A stretch of DNA of 64,000 nt, from contig JAUQQQ010000006.1 in assembly GCA_030549815.1 (NCBI GenBank), forward strand, positions 19,474 through 83,473, given 5' to 3'. The position numbers were made by a program, and so were the translations under genes. The notes under the pieces were generated by a model that worked only from the letters and a program-made list of their open reading frames with translations, was not told the origin of the DNA and made no database searches. Shown here piece after piece: positions 49,236 through 59,557 of the stretch. How positions within the stretch are numbered: the first letter of the stretch is position 1; each line of letters starts with the position of its first letter. This stretch comes from a bacterium (GTDB lineage Bacteria; DRYD01).

Positions 49236-50174
49236 ATGCTTACTGTTAATCAAATTAGCACTGGGATATTAGCTATAGAGCCTAATTATGGAAGGTTTTT
49301 TATAGATAACTTACCTTATGGTATGGGTATTACTATTGGAAATTCCTTGAGAAGGATACTTCTTTCCTATATACCTGGAGCGGCAATATTTTATGTTAAG
49401 ATAAATAATGTTTTACATGAATACGAAAGTATAGATGGAGTAAAAGAAGATGTCATTGATATAATTATTAATTTAAAAAAAGTGAGGTTTAAATATAGGT
49501 CAAGCAACAATAGTGAAAAAGTTTTTCTTAATGTTACAGGGCCTGCTGAAGTTAAAGCAAAGGATATAAAATGTCCTGCTTTGGTTGAAGTGGTTAATCC
49601 TGATCAACATATAGCTACTATAACTACAAGTACTGCTTTGACTATTGAAGCTGGTGTAAAGTTAGGGTTTGGATACGTCTCTACTGAAGATCAAGTATTG
49701 GATGAAGAAGCTAAAGCTATTGGATATATAAAAGTTGATAGCATATTTTCTCCTATAGAAAAGGTCAACTATTACGTAGAGAATGAGAGGAATGAAAACA
49801 ATGAACTAATGGATAAATTATATGTTGAAATATGGACGGATGGAAGTGTTTCTCCAAAAGATGCGCTTATAAAAGCACTTGGACTCCTTAAAAATTTTGT
49901 TGAAAATATAATTAATGGGTACGGTAAGGAGAAAGATCTCATCGAAGAAAGCCATATTTTATCAAGCAGTGGTGATATATTAAGTAAAAATATTAAAGAG
50001 TTGAATCTTTCTTCGAGAACTCTGAATTCACTAAAGAGAATAGGTATTAATACTGTGGGTGATTTACTAAAATACAGTGAAGATGATTTAATTACTATAA
50101 GAAATTTAGGTGGAAAATCAATACAAGAAATTAAGCAAAAATTAGAGGAATTAGGGTTAAGCTTAAAAGAATAA
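49236..50174 (+). CDS. rpoA: DNA-directed RNA polymerase alpha subunit
   Basis: Alpha dimerises to start RNA polymerase assembly, and its C-terminal domain touches UP elements and activators. The 312-aa protein has ALPHA-NTD hallmarks: EPNYGRFFIDNLPYGMGITIGNSLRRILLSYIPGAAI, and the C-terminal helix-hairpin-helix LNLSSRTLNSLKRIGINTVGDLL plus LGGKSIQEIKQKLEELGLSL (about 245-310). An AGAGGAGG site precedes the ATG. rplQ, its usual downstream neighbour, is at 12 kb; a Xer recombinase gene follows here instead. Confidence 0.98.
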   Translation: MLTVNQISTGILAIEPNYGRFFIDNLPYGMGITIGNSLRRILLSYIPGAAIFYVKINNVLHEYESIDGVKEDVIDIIINLKKVRFKYRSSNNSEKVFLNVTGPAEVKAKDIKCPALVEVVNPDQHIATITTSTALTIEAGVKLGFGYVSTEDQVLDEEAKAIGYIKVDSIFSPIEKVNYYVENERNENNELMDKLYVEIWTDGSVSPKDALIKALGLLKNFVENIINGYGKEKDLIEESHILSSSGDILSKNIKELNLSSRTLNSLKRIGINTVGDLLKYSEDDLITIRNLGGKSIQEIKQKLEELGLSLKE

Positions 50175-50183
50175 AAAATAAAA

Positions 50184-51101
50184 TTGCGAAAAGAAGTTTT
50201 TAACATTATAGAAGATTTTAAGTATTATCTTATTAGTTTAGGGCTTTCCAATAGAACAGTAAGGGAATATATACTCGATGTAAAAAGATTTTTTGATTAT
50301 GCAGGTATCAAAACTATAGATGAGAATAATGTTGAAAAAATTATTGCGGCAATCAAGAAATATGTAGTATTTTTGAAAACAGAAAAAAATTGTTCGAGTA
50401 GGGGAATAAATAGGAAAATATCGAGTTTAAGATCTTTTTTTAAATTCCTGTGGAAAGAAAAATTATTTGAAAATAACTATTCTGACTTAATTGAGAGTAT
50501 GAAGACCCCAAAAACTTTACCCAAGGCTATTTCTTTAGAGGATGTTAAAGAAATATTGTCAAGTATTAACTTAGTTTTTTCAAAAATTTCGCTTAAATAT
50601 AGAGATTTTATACAAAGTAGAAATAGGTTAATATTTATATTTTTAGTTTTTACAGGTTTAAGGGTTTCTGAATTGGTAAATGTTAAATTATCTGATTTTG
50701 ATTTTTCTAATAATACTCTTAAAGTTAAAGGTAAAGGTGATAAGGAAAGAATAGTAATTTTTAGTGATTATGTTAAAGAAAATCTAAATGATTACTTGAA
50801 GCTAAGGGAAAAATTTTGTAGTAGTGATTACATTTTTGTAAGTTTAAGAAAGAAAAAAATAAACGTTAGGACTGTGCAGTATATTTTTCAGAGGATTTCA
50901 AAAATAATTAGTTATAGGTTTAAATTAACACCGCATGTTATGAGGCATACTTTTGCTTCCTTAATGTTGGAAAATGGTGCTGACATAGTTGCTATTAAGG
51001 AATTGTTGGGACATTCTAATTTAAGTACTACACAGATATATACAAAAATTTCAGTTGAACATTTAAAAAAGAATTACAAGATTGAAAAGATAAATATATG
51101 A
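50184..51101 (+). CDS. xerC: Tyrosine recombinase of the XerC/XerD type
   Basis: Xer recombinases resolve chromosome dimers at dif with FtsK. The 305-aa protein has the N-terminal SAM-like domain and a catalytic domain with the Arg of [18 protein letters not shown], the Lys of [12 protein letters not shown], His-x-x-Arg in [15 protein letters not shown], His in [14 protein letters not shown] and Tyr nucleophile in the same block. XerC and XerD cannot be told apart by eye. The start is a TTG at 50184 without a clear ribosome-binding site. It is 9 bp after rpoA and overlaps dnaX by 4 bp. No integron or phage genes accompany it. Confidence 0.9.
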   Translation: MRKEVFNIIEDFKYYLISLGLSNRTVREYILDVKRFFDYAGIKTIDENNVEKIIAAIKKYVVFLKTEKNCSSRGINRKISSLRSFFKFLWKEKLFENNYSDLIESMKTPKTLPKAISLEDVKEILSSINLVFSKISLKYRDFIQSRNRLIFIFLVFTGLRVSELVNVKLSDFDFSNNTLKVKGKGDKERIVIFSDYVKENLNDYLKLREKFCSSDYIFVSLRKKKINVRTVQYIFQRISKIISYRFKLTPHVMRHTFASLMLENGADIVAIKELLGHSNLSTTQIYTKISVEHLKKNYKIEKINI

Positions 51102-52639
51102 GCTATATAACTTTATACAGAAAATACAGGCCACAAAAATTTTCAGAAGTAATTGGACAGGATATTAGTGTAAAAATAATAACAAATTCTATTTTGAAAG
51201 AAAATTTTTCCCATTCTTATTTGTTTACTGGGACAAGAGGAACTGGAAAAACAACGGTGGCAAGGATATTCGCAAAGGCTTTGAATTGTTTAAATAGGCA
51301 GGGTTTTGAACCTTGCAATGCTTGTCAAAATTGTATTTCCTTTAATAACGGGAGTTTCCCAGATTGTATAGAAATAGATGCTGCTTCTAATAGAGGTATA
51401 AATGAAATAAAACAAATAAGAGAAAATTTGAAATTGAACCCTATTAAAGACAAGTTCAAAATTTACATAATAGATGAAGTCCATATGCTTACTATAGAAG
51501 CTTTTAATGCTCTCCTTAAAAGTCTTGAAGAACCGCCTTCTTTCGTTGTATTTATCCTTGCTACTACCGATATTCATAAAGTTCCGATAACTATACAATC
51601 AAGATGTCAAAAAATAGAATTCAAAAAAGTCCATCATAAGATAATATTTGAGCATTTAAAGAGTATTTGTGACAAAGAGAAAATTGTAATAGATGAAGAT
51701 GCTTTAATGTTTTTAGCTAAAGCTGCTAATGGATCAGTTAGAGATTCACTTAGCTTATTGGAACAAGTAAGAAATATATCTGATAATATTACTTTGAAAG
51801 ATGTGTTACAAATGTTCTCTGTAGTTTCCTTAAAATGGGTATATGATTATATAAATTTTATCTTGAGGGGTGATGTAGTTTCTTTTATTGATTTGATCAA
51901 TAAGGTAAAATTTTACTCTGTTAACCTTTATCAATTTTTGTATATGATTGTTAATGAATTGAAAAATTGTATATATTACAAGTTTGTTGGCCCAATAGAT
52001 GAATTTAGTTCTTTTCAAATAGAAAATTACAAAGGCATTAGTTCTTATGCTAAAATTGAAGATTTGAGAAAGATGATGAATTCATTGAATATGATGCTTA
52101 ATTTTTATAAATCGGAGAATGATTATATACTTTTTGAAATTTATTCTCTTAATTTGATTTTTGAAAGAGGTATACAGATTGACAAGAAGGAAGAGGAAAA
52201 AGTAGAGAAAGAAAAAAAGTTAGAAATTACTGAAACTAAGGAAAATATGGATGTAAAAATGAGAGATAGTAGAGATGAAGAACATGATCATACTTTTGAT
52301 AAAAATAATGAGGAAAATAGTGATTTTCATAAAGATATTAAATCTGTTAAGGAAAAAATATTAAAGATATTCGAGAATGATAAATTATTATATAATGCGA
52401 TTAGTAATGTTGAAGGTGTTCTTGTTGAGGAAGGAAAATTAGTTTTTATTTTTCAATCTAATAAGAAAGATGTTTATGTTAAGATATTAAAAAATAAGTC
52501 GAGTACTATCGTTGATCGTCTTAAGGATTTGTTTGATATTAATAGCGTTGAAATTAGGGAATTAAAAGGTCAAAAGATTACAAAATCTTCAAAAAATTCC
52601 CAATTTGAGAGGATTGTGGATTATACAAGGAGAATATGA
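51098..52639 (+). CDS. dnaX: DNA polymerase III subunit gamma/tau
   Basis: DnaX is the clamp-loader ATPase. The 513-aa protein begins [19 protein letters not shown], with P-loop [20 protein letters not shown] (about residue 46), a zinc module (CNACQNC), Walker [11 protein letters not shown] and sensor [17 protein letters not shown]. The C-terminal third (from about 375) is Lys/Glu/Asp-rich and weakly conserved, as in tau. No obvious A6-type slippage plus hairpin for programmed frameshifting was found, so a shorter gamma form is not predicted. The gene overlaps xer and is followed by a GGDEF gene 16 bp later. Confidence 0.96.
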   Translation: MSYITLYRKYRPQKFSEVIGQDISVKIITNSILKENFSHSYLFTGTRGTGKTTVARIFAKALNCLNRQGFEPCNACQNCISFNNGSFPDCIEIDAASNRGINEIKQIRENLKLNPIKDKFKIYIIDEVHMLTIEAFNALLKSLEEPPSFVVFILATTDIHKVPITIQSRCQKIEFKKVHHKIIFEHLKSICDKEKIVIDEDALMFLAKAANGSVRDSLSLLEQVRNISDNITLKDVLQMFSVVSLKWVYDYINFILRGDVVSFIDLINKVKFYSVNLYQFLYMIVNELKNCIYYKFVGPIDEFSSFQIENYKGISSYAKIEDLRKMMNSLNMMLNFYKSENDYILFEIYSLNLIFERGIQIDKKEEEKVEKEKKLEITETKENMDVKMRDSRDEEHDHTFDKNNEENSDFHKDIKSVKEKILKIFENDKLLYNAISNVEGVLVEEGKLVFIFQSNKKDVYVKILKNKSSTIVDRLKDLFDINSVEIRELKGQKITKSSKNSQFERIVDYTRRI

Positions 52640-52655
52640 AAAATAGGAGGTAAGA

Positions 52656-55022
52656 GTGAGAATAGTAATATTTTTTATATTGTTATTCATAACTATTTTT
52701 GCTTCATGGGCAATTAGTCCTCAGGATTTGGAAGGTAAAAGTGAAAACGAACTTTATAATATGGCAGTTGATTATTACAATAAATTTGACGATAAATCTG
52801 CTTATATAGTTTGTGCTTACATAATTAAAAACGTTAATCCAAGAAATAGATATGCTTTTTATTTATTGTCTGAGATATTAATAAGGAATATTACTTCATC
52901 TTCTGATAAACAAAAAATTTATAATGAGATTTTAAAATACGCTGATTATGTTATAAATAATATTGATTACTATGATGCAAGAGCTTATTATTACAAGGGT
53001 TGGGTTTATTTTAGTATGGGTGATTATGCTTCTTCTGAAGTAAATCTAAAAAAATCTCTTCAGAATGACCCTTATTTTTTACCATCTTTAAGGTTATTAC
53101 TTGACTTGTATATTAATAAGAAAAATTTTGATGATGCTTTAGATGTTGCGAAAAAGATACTTGATAGAGGATATATAAATAAGGATTTTGCTTATTTAAT
53201 ATTCAGACTTTATGTTGAATCTGATAAGCTTGACGAGGCCAAGAAATTTGCTGATAAATATCAATCTTTTCTTAATGATGATAAATCATTTTACTTGCTT
53301 TCTTTATTAAACTATAATCTTGGTAATTATAATGTAGCCTTAGATTTTATTGAAAAAGCTTTGTCATCTTTTCCTGATAACCTTGATTACTTGAAATTGA
53401 AAGTAAAAATACTGTATTCTCAGAAAAGGTATAAGGAAGCTTACGATATAATAAAGCAAAGATTTGCAGATACTAAAGATGATGAAATTTTGATAATAAA
53501 AAAAGAAATAGAAGCTTCTAATTTTAGGAATATTTTCTTTATTGTTTTAGGATTTGTTATTATAATGGTTATAGGAGTATTTATTTTGTTCTATATTAAA
53601 GAGAAGAAAATTAAGGAAGAGAAAATTAGCATACAAAATATTAAGAAGAAATACCAAGAGACAGTTTCTGTTAAAGCAGAAAACTTGGATATACTTGTTA
53701 GTTTAATACAGGAATTCTTTAATGAAAATATATTAAGTGAAGTTCGTAATTTTACTTCTTTTATGGCTATTTATGTTTCTGACCCACGAAAAGATAATGT
53801 GATGTATCTTTACGTTAGTAGCCGATTATTTGAAGTTCCAGATGTTTTATATATATACCCTAAATATTCGGCTTGGCTTTCTGAGTATGCTAATACCCCT
53901 GTTCATTTAATGGAACTACAAAATAATAATATCTTTTATGAATGGTTTGGGGGTAAGAATATAACAATGTTTAAAAAACAAAGGCTATTATTTTTAATTC
54001 CTTGTATGAGTAGAGGGTTGTTGCAATGTGTTATTTTTATTGGTGCTAAAAATGAGGAAGAAGAACAAAGTATAATTCAAGTATTAAGAAAATATAAGGA
54101 AGTAATTGGTGAGGTTGCCGAAGAAATCGCTAATGATGTTATTTCTGTTAGGTTTAAGGAAGCTGCTATTTTAGATGAATTGACAAGGCTTTATAACAGA
54201 AGATTTATGTACCAAAAAATGGAGGAGGAAATAGGAAAGGCTTCTAAAACTAATCAGAAAATTTCTTTTATTCTATGTGATATTGATAATTTTAAAAAAT
54301 TTAATGATACTTATGGACATCAGGTGGGGGATGAAGTTTTAAGAGCAGTTGCAAGAGTATTTAAGGGTGTTGCACGAGAATTCTTCGATTGGCCTTTTAG
54401 GTATGGTGGTGAGGAAATAGGGATAATTCTGCCAAATACCCCTACTGATAAGGCATTTGAGATAGCTGAAAGAGTTAGAACTGAGGTTTCTTCTCAAAGA
54501 TTTGAAAATGTCCCTACTATCATTACTATATCCTTGGGTTTGGCTACTTATCCTGATCATGGTAAGAGTATTGATGAAATAATAAAAGCAGCGGATGAAG
54601 CACTCTATTATTCAAAAAGAACAGGAAAAAATAAAACTACTATTGCAGGAGTTAAAGTATTATCAGAAGCTAATGAAAATAAAAATGAAGTTGTTAAAGA
54701 AACATCAAAAAGTATAGATTTTAAAATACCTTCATTCGTATATAGTTTGGAGCAGTTTGAAGAGTATTATGCAAGTGTCAGAAGTAATTATAAACATAAA
54801 ATATTAACAATTGAAACAACAGTTAATGAAAGTTTGGAAAAAATGGTAATGGAAATTTATCATGAGCTTATGCTAGTAGAATCCATGGGAATGAAAATGC
54901 AAGATAATAAGGTAATAATAAAGATTTTATTAATAGAAAGAAGCGAAGAAGATATACAGAAAATAGTAAATGATATTTCTAGTAAATACAATGTTAAACC
55001 AAGTATTGAAACTAAAATATAA
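52656..55022 (+). CDS. TPR-repeat membrane protein with diguanylate cyclase (GGDEF) domain
   Basis: The 788-aa protein has a signal peptide (residues 1-18), several TPR helices facing outside (about 25-275, e.g. ARAYYYKGWVYFSMGDYASSE), one membrane helix (290-312), an intracellular GAF-like region (about 330-500) and a GGDEF domain (about 510-670) with DIDNFKKFNDTYGHQVGDEVL and the active-site RYGGEEIGIILP at about 584. The GGEEI variant keeps the metal and GTP residues, so c-di-GMP synthesis is possible. A further 115 residues follow without a known domain. The GTG start has an AGGAGG site. Signals sensed by the TPR part are unknown. Confidence 0.88.
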   Translation: MRIVIFFILLFITIFASWAISPQDLEGKSENELYNMAVDYYNKFDDKSAYIVCAYIIKNVNPRNRYAFYLLSEILIRNITSSSDKQKIYNEILKYADYVINNIDYYDARAYYYKGWVYFSMGDYASSEVNLKKSLQNDPYFLPSLRLLLDLYINKKNFDDALDVAKKILDRGYINKDFAYLIFRLYVESDKLDEAKKFADKYQSFLNDDKSFYLLSLLNYNLGNYNVALDFIEKALSSFPDNLDYLKLKVKILYSQKRYKEAYDIIKQRFADTKDDEILIIKKEIEASNFRNIFFIVLGFVIIMVIGVFILFYIKEKKIKEEKISIQNIKKKYQETVSVKAENLDILVSLIQEFFNENILSEVRNFTSFMAIYVSDPRKDNVMYLYVSSRLFEVPDVLYIYPKYSAWLSEYANTPVHLMELQNNNIFYEWFGGKNITMFKKQRLLFLIPCMSRGLLQCVIFIGAKNEEEEQSIIQVLRKYKEVIGEVAEEIANDVISVRFKEAAILDELTRLYNRRFMYQKMEEEIGKASKTNQKISFILCDIDNFKKFNDTYGHQVGDEVLRAVARVFKGVAREFFDWPFRYGGEEIGIILPNTPTDKAFEIAERVRTEVSSQRFENVPTIITISLGLATYPDHGKSIDEIIKAADEALYYSKRTGKNKTTIAGVKVLSEANENKNEVVKETSKSIDFKIPSFVYSLEQFEEYYASVRSNYKHKILTIETTVNESLEKMVMEIYHELMLVESMGMKMQDNKVIIKILLIERSEEDIQKIVNDISSKYNVKPSIETKI

Positions 55023-55383
55023 TTATTCGCAGAAATATCAGAGAGAATTAGCTTTGTCTATTGTATTTCAATACATATTTTTTAATAGGTTTTTCTTACC
55101 TTTTTTTCTTTCTCAATATTTTGTTGAAATTCTTAATGAAATTATATTGAATTATTATAGATATAATGAATTAGTATGGGAAGCTTTGTATAGATCGAAT
55201 TTTTTTGTAATGAATTACATGGAAAGAGCTCTACTTCTGTTATTATTTGCTGAAATAAAGAAAGGAGATATAGAACCTAAATTGCTGGCATACATTTATA
55301 TAAGGCTGGCAAAAAAATATTGTAGAAAAAATTTTTATAAGCTAATTCCTGTTTTTGTTTCCAATGTTGAAAAAAGTATATAG
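54991..55383 (+). CDS. NusB-like protein
   Basis: The protein of about 130 aa resembles NusB, the antitermination factor that binds boxA RNA with S10. RELALSIVFQYIFFNRFF fits the first helix (R-x-x-A-x-x-x-L-Y/F-x). MERALLLLLFAEIKKGDIEPKLLAYIYIRLAKKY corresponds to the D-x-x-L-L-R-x-A-x-x-E-L and IN-E-A-V-x-L-A-K-x-F block, though the conserved FVNG-V-L is degraded to IPVFVSNVEKS. The start may be 54970, 54991 or 55006, all inside the end of the GGDEF gene. Confidence is moderate because similarity is only by pattern. Confidence 0.5.
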   Translation: MLNQVLKLKYNYSQKYQRELALSIVFQYIFFNRFFLPFFLSQYFVEILNEIILNYYRYNELVWEALYRSNFFVMNYMERALLLLLFAEIKKGDIEPKLLAYIYIRLAKKYCRKNFYKLIPVFVSNVEKSI

Positions 55384-57406
55384 TATCATCCTAACTTTCC
55401 TTAGCTTTTCTCTTAAGACTATTTTATTTATTTTATTATTAGCAATATTTTTTGGGGTCTACTTTATAGTTGGGATTATAAATGAAGCAAAAAAAGAAAT
55501 GATTGATGTAAGTAAAATTAGAAAAAAAATTCCTATTCAGTCTAGTGAATTTTTTTCAATTGACAATAAAAGAGTAGCGAAAGTATATGTAGAAAATAGG
55601 TATTGGATTCCAATAAATGAAATACCTAATTCTGTTAAGATTTGTCTAATTGCTTCTGAGGATGAAAGATTTTATGTTCATAAAGGTGTGGATTTTTTAG
55701 CGGTTTTAAGGGGAATTATTGATATTATTCAAAAGAAAGAGGTTACACAGGGAGCAAGCACTATCACTCAGCAGTTGGCCAGAATTTTATTTCTAACTCC
55801 CGAAGTTAGTATAAGAAGAAAAATAAAGGAAGCTTTAATTGCAGTAGAACTGGAAAAAAATTTCTCTAAGCAAGAAATCATGGAAATGTATTTGAATTTA
55901 GTGTATTTTGGTGAAGGTGCTTATGGTATCGAAGCGGCTTCCAGAGTTTATTTTGGTAAAAGCGCTAAACAGCTCGATATTCCAGAAGCTGCAATGCTAA
56001 TCGGATTATTACCTGCTCCTTCTGTTTATTCTCCCTACGTCAATTACAACATGGCTAAACAAAGGCAACTTTATGTCCTTAGAAGATTGGTGGAACTCAA
56101 ATATATAACACCTAATCAATATCAAATCTATAAAAATTACCCTATCAAGTTAAAAAGAGAAAAATTGGAAGAAAATAATTTACTCTACCCTTATTATACA
56201 TCTTTTGTTATTCAAAATTTTAAAAAAATCACAAACATTGATTATGAATCATTAAAAACATTGGGTTTAAAAGTTTATTTAAACTTGGACACGAGAATAC
56301 AGGATGATATTCAAAATATTGTTAAAAGTGAAATAGACAAAAATAGAAAAAGTTATAATGTCAATCAATGTGCGGTTATATTGATTGAAAACTATACGGG
56401 AAGAGTTTTAACCATGGTTGGAGGATATGAATATAAAATTTCTGATCAATTCAATAGGGCTTACCAAGCATATAGACAACCAGGATCTGTTTTTAAAATA
56501 GTTGTCTATACTACTGCATTAAAATATGGATTTACTCCAAATACCATAGTTGAAGACAGGGTATATACTTATACAGGTGCTGATGGCAAACCGTATTCTC
56601 CCGTTAATTGGGATAAGAGATATTGGGGAAGGATGACTCTTGCTGACGCTTTTGCTTTCTCTCGAAATACTGTTGCTGTTTACTTAGCAAATAATGTAGG
56701 TATTGATAATGTCATTAAAACTGCTTATGATATGGGGGTTAAAACCCAATTGGAGCCATATCTTTCTACTGCTTTGGGATCATCTGTTTTAACTCCCTTA
56801 GAGGTAGCTACATTTACTTCAGTAATAGCAAATTATGGTTACCTTATAGATCCTCAATTTGTTAGTAAGGTTGAAGATAGGTATGGTGGAGTTATTTTTT
56901 ATTCACAAAACACTTATAAGCAGGTTATACCTTATGAAGTTGCATCTAATATGAGAGTTTTAATGAAAGCAGTTGTTGATAAGGGAACAGGATACTCTGC
57001 TAAAATACAAGGTATTGATTGTTATGGAAAAACTGGAACTACCAATGATCATAGGGATGCTTGGTTTGCAGGATTCACCGATGATTTTACCTGTGTTGTA
57101 TGGGTTGGTAATGATGATTATTCTCAACTATATAACGTTTACGGAGCAACTTTACCTGCTGAAATTTGGAAAAAATCAATTCTTGCTGCATACAAATATT
57201 ACACCAAAAAGAATGATCAGCGAAGAGAAATTTTACTTAAGAACGAACAAAGTAAAAATACTACAACATTTATTAATGAAAATACACAAGATAAAAATAA
57301 TGAAAATACTTTTACTCAAAACACTAAGACTAATAACCGACAAACTTCTTCAACAACAACAGTGGATTACAACACTTTTCCATGGGAAAATACTACTGAA
57401 GAATAA
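55364..57406 (+). CDS. Class A penicillin-binding protein (PBP1A-type)
   Basis: This bifunctional enzyme polymerises and crosslinks peptidoglycan. From ATG 55364 (the TTG at 55355 is in the preceding gene and less likely) it has an N-terminal membrane helix (about 10-32). The GT51 domain shows SEDERFYVHKGVDFLA, QGASTITQQLARIL and the RKIKEALIAVELE helix. The transpeptidase domain has S-x-x-K in QPGSVFKIVVYT, S-x-N in FSRNTVAV and K-T-G-T in YGKTGTTNDHRDAWF. The C-terminus (last 50 residues) is a Thr/Asn-rich linker. Overlap with the NusB-like gene is 20 bp. Confidence 0.95.
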   Translation: MLKKVYSIILTFLSFSLKTILFILLLAIFFGVYFIVGIINEAKKEMIDVSKIRKKIPIQSSEFFSIDNKRVAKVYVENRYWIPINEIPNSVKICLIASEDERFYVHKGVDFLAVLRGIIDIIQKKEVTQGASTITQQLARILFLTPEVSIRRKIKEALIAVELEKNFSKQEIMEMYLNLVYFGEGAYGIEAASRVYFGKSAKQLDIPEAAMLIGLLPAPSVYSPYVNYNMAKQRQLYVLRRLVELKYITPNQYQIYKNYPIKLKREKLEENNLLYPYYTSFVIQNFKKITNIDYESLKTLGLKVYLNLDTRIQDDIQNIVKSEIDKNRKSYNVNQCAVILIENYTGRVLTMVGGYEYKISDQFNRAYQAYRQPGSVFKIVVYTTALKYGFTPNTIVEDRVYTYTGADGKPYSPVNWDKRYWGRMTLADAFAFSRNTVAVYLANNVGIDNVIKTAYDMGVKTQLEPYLSTALGSSVLTPLEVATFTSVIANYGYLIDPQFVSKVEDRYGGVIFYSQNTYKQVIPYEVASNMRVLMKAVVDKGTGYSAKIQGIDCYGKTGTTNDHRDAWFAGFTDDFTCVVWVGNDDYSQLYNVYGATLPAEIWKKSILAAYKYYTKKNDQRREILLKNEQSKNTTTFINENTQDKNNENTFTQNTKTNNRQTSSTTTVDYNTFPWENTTEE

Positions 57407-57438
57407 AAGGTAAAAAAATAAAAAAGGAGAATAGAGAA

Positions 57439-58773
57439 ATGAACATTTATGATATCCTGAGAAAAAAAAGAAAAGGCCAAAAGTTAAATGAGAAGGAAAT
57501 AGATTTTATGGTAAAAAACTACTATAACTCTAACATACCTGATTACCAAATGGCTGCATTTTTAACAAGTGTAGTAATTAATGGTATGGATGAAGAAGAA
57601 ATTTTCTATTTTACTAAATCTATTGTTGAAACTGGAGTAATTATGAATTTTGATGATGTTGATGGAATAAAAATAGATAAGCATTCAACAGGTGGTGTAG
57701 GTGATAGTGTAAGCTTAATAGTTATACCAATCCTTGCATGTTTGGGTTATAAGGTCCCTAAATTATCTGGTAGGGCTTTAGGACATACAGGTGGGACAAT
57801 AGATAAGCTTGAATCAATACCTAATTTTAGGACAGATTTGCAAATTGATTTAATGAAGGAAGCTTTGAGAAGGGTAGGTGCTTTTATCTGTCAACCACTT
57901 AATCTGGCCCCGGCTGATAAGAAAATATACGCTTTAAGAGATGTTACAGCAAATGTAGATAGTATTCCACTTATAGCTTCCAGTATAATGAGCAAGAAAA
58001 TAGCATCAAATGCTGATGTTATAATTCTTGATGTTAAAGTTGGAAATGGAGCTTTTATGAATGATTATAATGAAGCTGTAGAACTATCTAAAACAATGTT
58101 GAATATAGCCAAGAATTTTAATAAAATTGCGAGCACGATTATTACTGATATGAACGAACCACTTAATACTCATATCGGTAATTATCTTGAGGTTATAGCT
58201 GCTATTGATTTTTTAAAAGGAAATTATTCGAACTATCCAAAATTGAAGGAGGTTTGTTTTACAGTTATTAAAGCTGCAAAATATATTCTTGAAAATATTG
58301 ATACTATAAAAGAGAAAGGGAGAATAGAAGAAATTAATTTGAATTTTAGTGATGAGAATATAAAAAAAATTATAGATAGTGGGGAGGCTTTAGGAAAGTT
58401 TAAGCAAATAGTGGAATTCCAAAGGGGAGATACTTCTGTTATTGATGATCCTTATAAATATTTTAATCCTTCTGTTGAGTATTCTTTTTATTCAAAGGGG
58501 GAAGGTTTTATAAGTTTTGACACTTATCTTATTGGCTTGGCTTCAGGAGAGTTGGGATTAAGCAGAAAAACTTTGGAAGACAAAATTGATAACAACGCAG
58601 GGATAATAATGTATAAAAGGGCAGGGGATTATGTTAAAGAAGGAGAAATAATAATGAAATTGTTTGCAAAAGATAATAGGTCTTTGGAAAATTCATTAAA
58701 AATACTTGAAAATGCTATTTCTTTTAAAAAAGAAAAATTTGAAACCAAAGCTATCTATTCTGTTTTTATATAA
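57439..58773 (+). CDS. pdp: Pyrimidine-nucleoside phosphorylase
   Basis: The enzyme splits thymidine, uridine or deoxyuridine with phosphate. The signature KHSTGGVGDSVSLIVIP is at about residue 80, followed by KVPKLSGRALGHTGGTIDKLESIP, the phosphate- and base-binding block. ASSIMSKKIASNADVIILDVKVG is also diagnostic. The C-terminal alpha/beta domain ends with AIYSVFI. Length 444 aa suits the pyrimidine-nucleoside class rather than AMP phosphorylase. An AAAAGGAGAA site precedes the ATG. It opens a run of salvage genes with the kinase, upp and apt. Confidence 0.95.
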   Translation: MNIYDILRKKRKGQKLNEKEIDFMVKNYYNSNIPDYQMAAFLTSVVINGMDEEEIFYFTKSIVETGVIMNFDDVDGIKIDKHSTGGVGDSVSLIVIPILACLGYKVPKLSGRALGHTGGTIDKLESIPNFRTDLQIDLMKEALRRVGAFICQPLNLAPADKKIYALRDVTANVDSIPLIASSIMSKKIASNADVIILDVKVGNGAFMNDYNEAVELSKTMLNIAKNFNKIASTIITDMNEPLNTHIGNYLEVIAAIDFLKGNYSNYPKLKEVCFTVIKAAKYILENIDTIKEKGRIEEINLNFSDENIKKIIDSGEALGKFKQIVEFQRGDTSVIDDPYKYFNPSVEYSFYSKGEGFISFDTYLIGLASGELGLSRKTLEDKIDNNAGIIMYKRAGDYVKEGEIIMKLFAKDNRSLENSLKILENAISFKKEKFETKAIYSVFI

Positions 58774-58869
58774 GCGAATATTTTACAATTTTTTTCTGAA
58801 AATATCAATAAAAATTTGATAGGTTTTTATTTGTTTTTGTATAATTCTTATAAGAAGGAAGTGAGGAAT

Positions 58870-59541
58870 ATGGGGGGATGTAGAGTGTTTGCAGTAGTTG
58901 ATGGAAATATAGGTGCTTACAAAAGTACTGTTCTTAACTTAATTTCAAAAGAACTAGGATTTTTACCAGTTGATGAACCTTGGTATGAAAATAATTTCCT
59001 TGATTTATTTTATCAAGACAAGAAAAGATGGGCTTATTCTACCCAATGGGAGTTCTTTACTATAAGGGCTATCAGGCATATGGAAGCACAGAATAATACA
59101 AACGAAAACCTACTTCTTGAAAGATCTGTCTATTCTGACAGATATGTTTTTGCACGGTATTTGTATGAACATGGTTATATGAACGATAGAGAATGGGCAA
59201 GTTATACCAAATGGTTTGAATTCCTTACTGAGAAATTGTTGAAAAAACCTACTTTTATTCTTTATCTTCGAGCACAACCCGAAACACTATATAATAGAAT
59301 TCTCCAACGGTCAAGGGAAATAGAACTACAAAAAGATGGCATAACAGTTGATTATATTAGAGGATTAAACAAATACTATGATGAATTCCTATATAACAAT
59401 ATTTTCAATCTTGATATACCTGTTATTGTAGTAGAAACAGATGGGAAATTCTATCGGGATAATGAAAATGATAGACAGGAATTAATAAATAAAATAAAAG
59501 ATTTTTTGGATAATTTATCTCTTAGTAAAACTAACGTCTAA
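58870..59541 (+). CDS. Deoxynucleoside kinase family protein with altered P-loop
   Basis: The 223-aa protein belongs to the dNK/dGK/dCK family that phosphorylates deoxynucleosides: VDGNIGAYKSTVLNLISKELG at the start, LPVDEPWYENNFLDLFYQD, the ER-S motif LLERSVYSDRYVFARYLYEHG and ILYLRAQPETLYNRILQR. The P-loop is unusual: G-N-I-G-A-Y17-K-S, where the family has G-K-S/T preceded by Gly. The start is ATG 58870 with an AAGGAAGTGAGG site; the in-frame TTG at 58816 adds an unrelated hydrophobic leader. It is well placed next to pyrimidine-nucleoside phosphorylase for salvage. Confidence 0.85.
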   Translation: MGGCRVFAVVDGNIGAYKSTVLNLISKELGFLPVDEPWYENNFLDLFYQDKKRWAYSTQWEFFTIRAIRHMEAQNNTNENLLLERSVYSDRYVFARYLYEHGYMNDREWASYTKWFEFLTEKLLKKPTFILYLRAQPETLYNRILQRSREIELQKDGITVDYIRGLNKYYDEFLYNNIFNLDIPVIVVETDGKFYRDNENDRQELINKIKDFLDNLSLSKTNV

Positions 59542-59557
59542 AACTAATAACATATCA

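Noticed and set aside
50184-51101. Xer recombinase as a phage or integron integrase
   Set aside because: It is embedded between rpoA and dnaX with overlapping frames and no attachment site or phage genes, so a housekeeping Xer is more likely.
56973-57413. 146-codon open frame inside the penicillin-binding protein gene
   Set aside because: It is a shifted frame of a clearly coding region with Met/Ile/Leu-rich content typical of AT-rich shadows.
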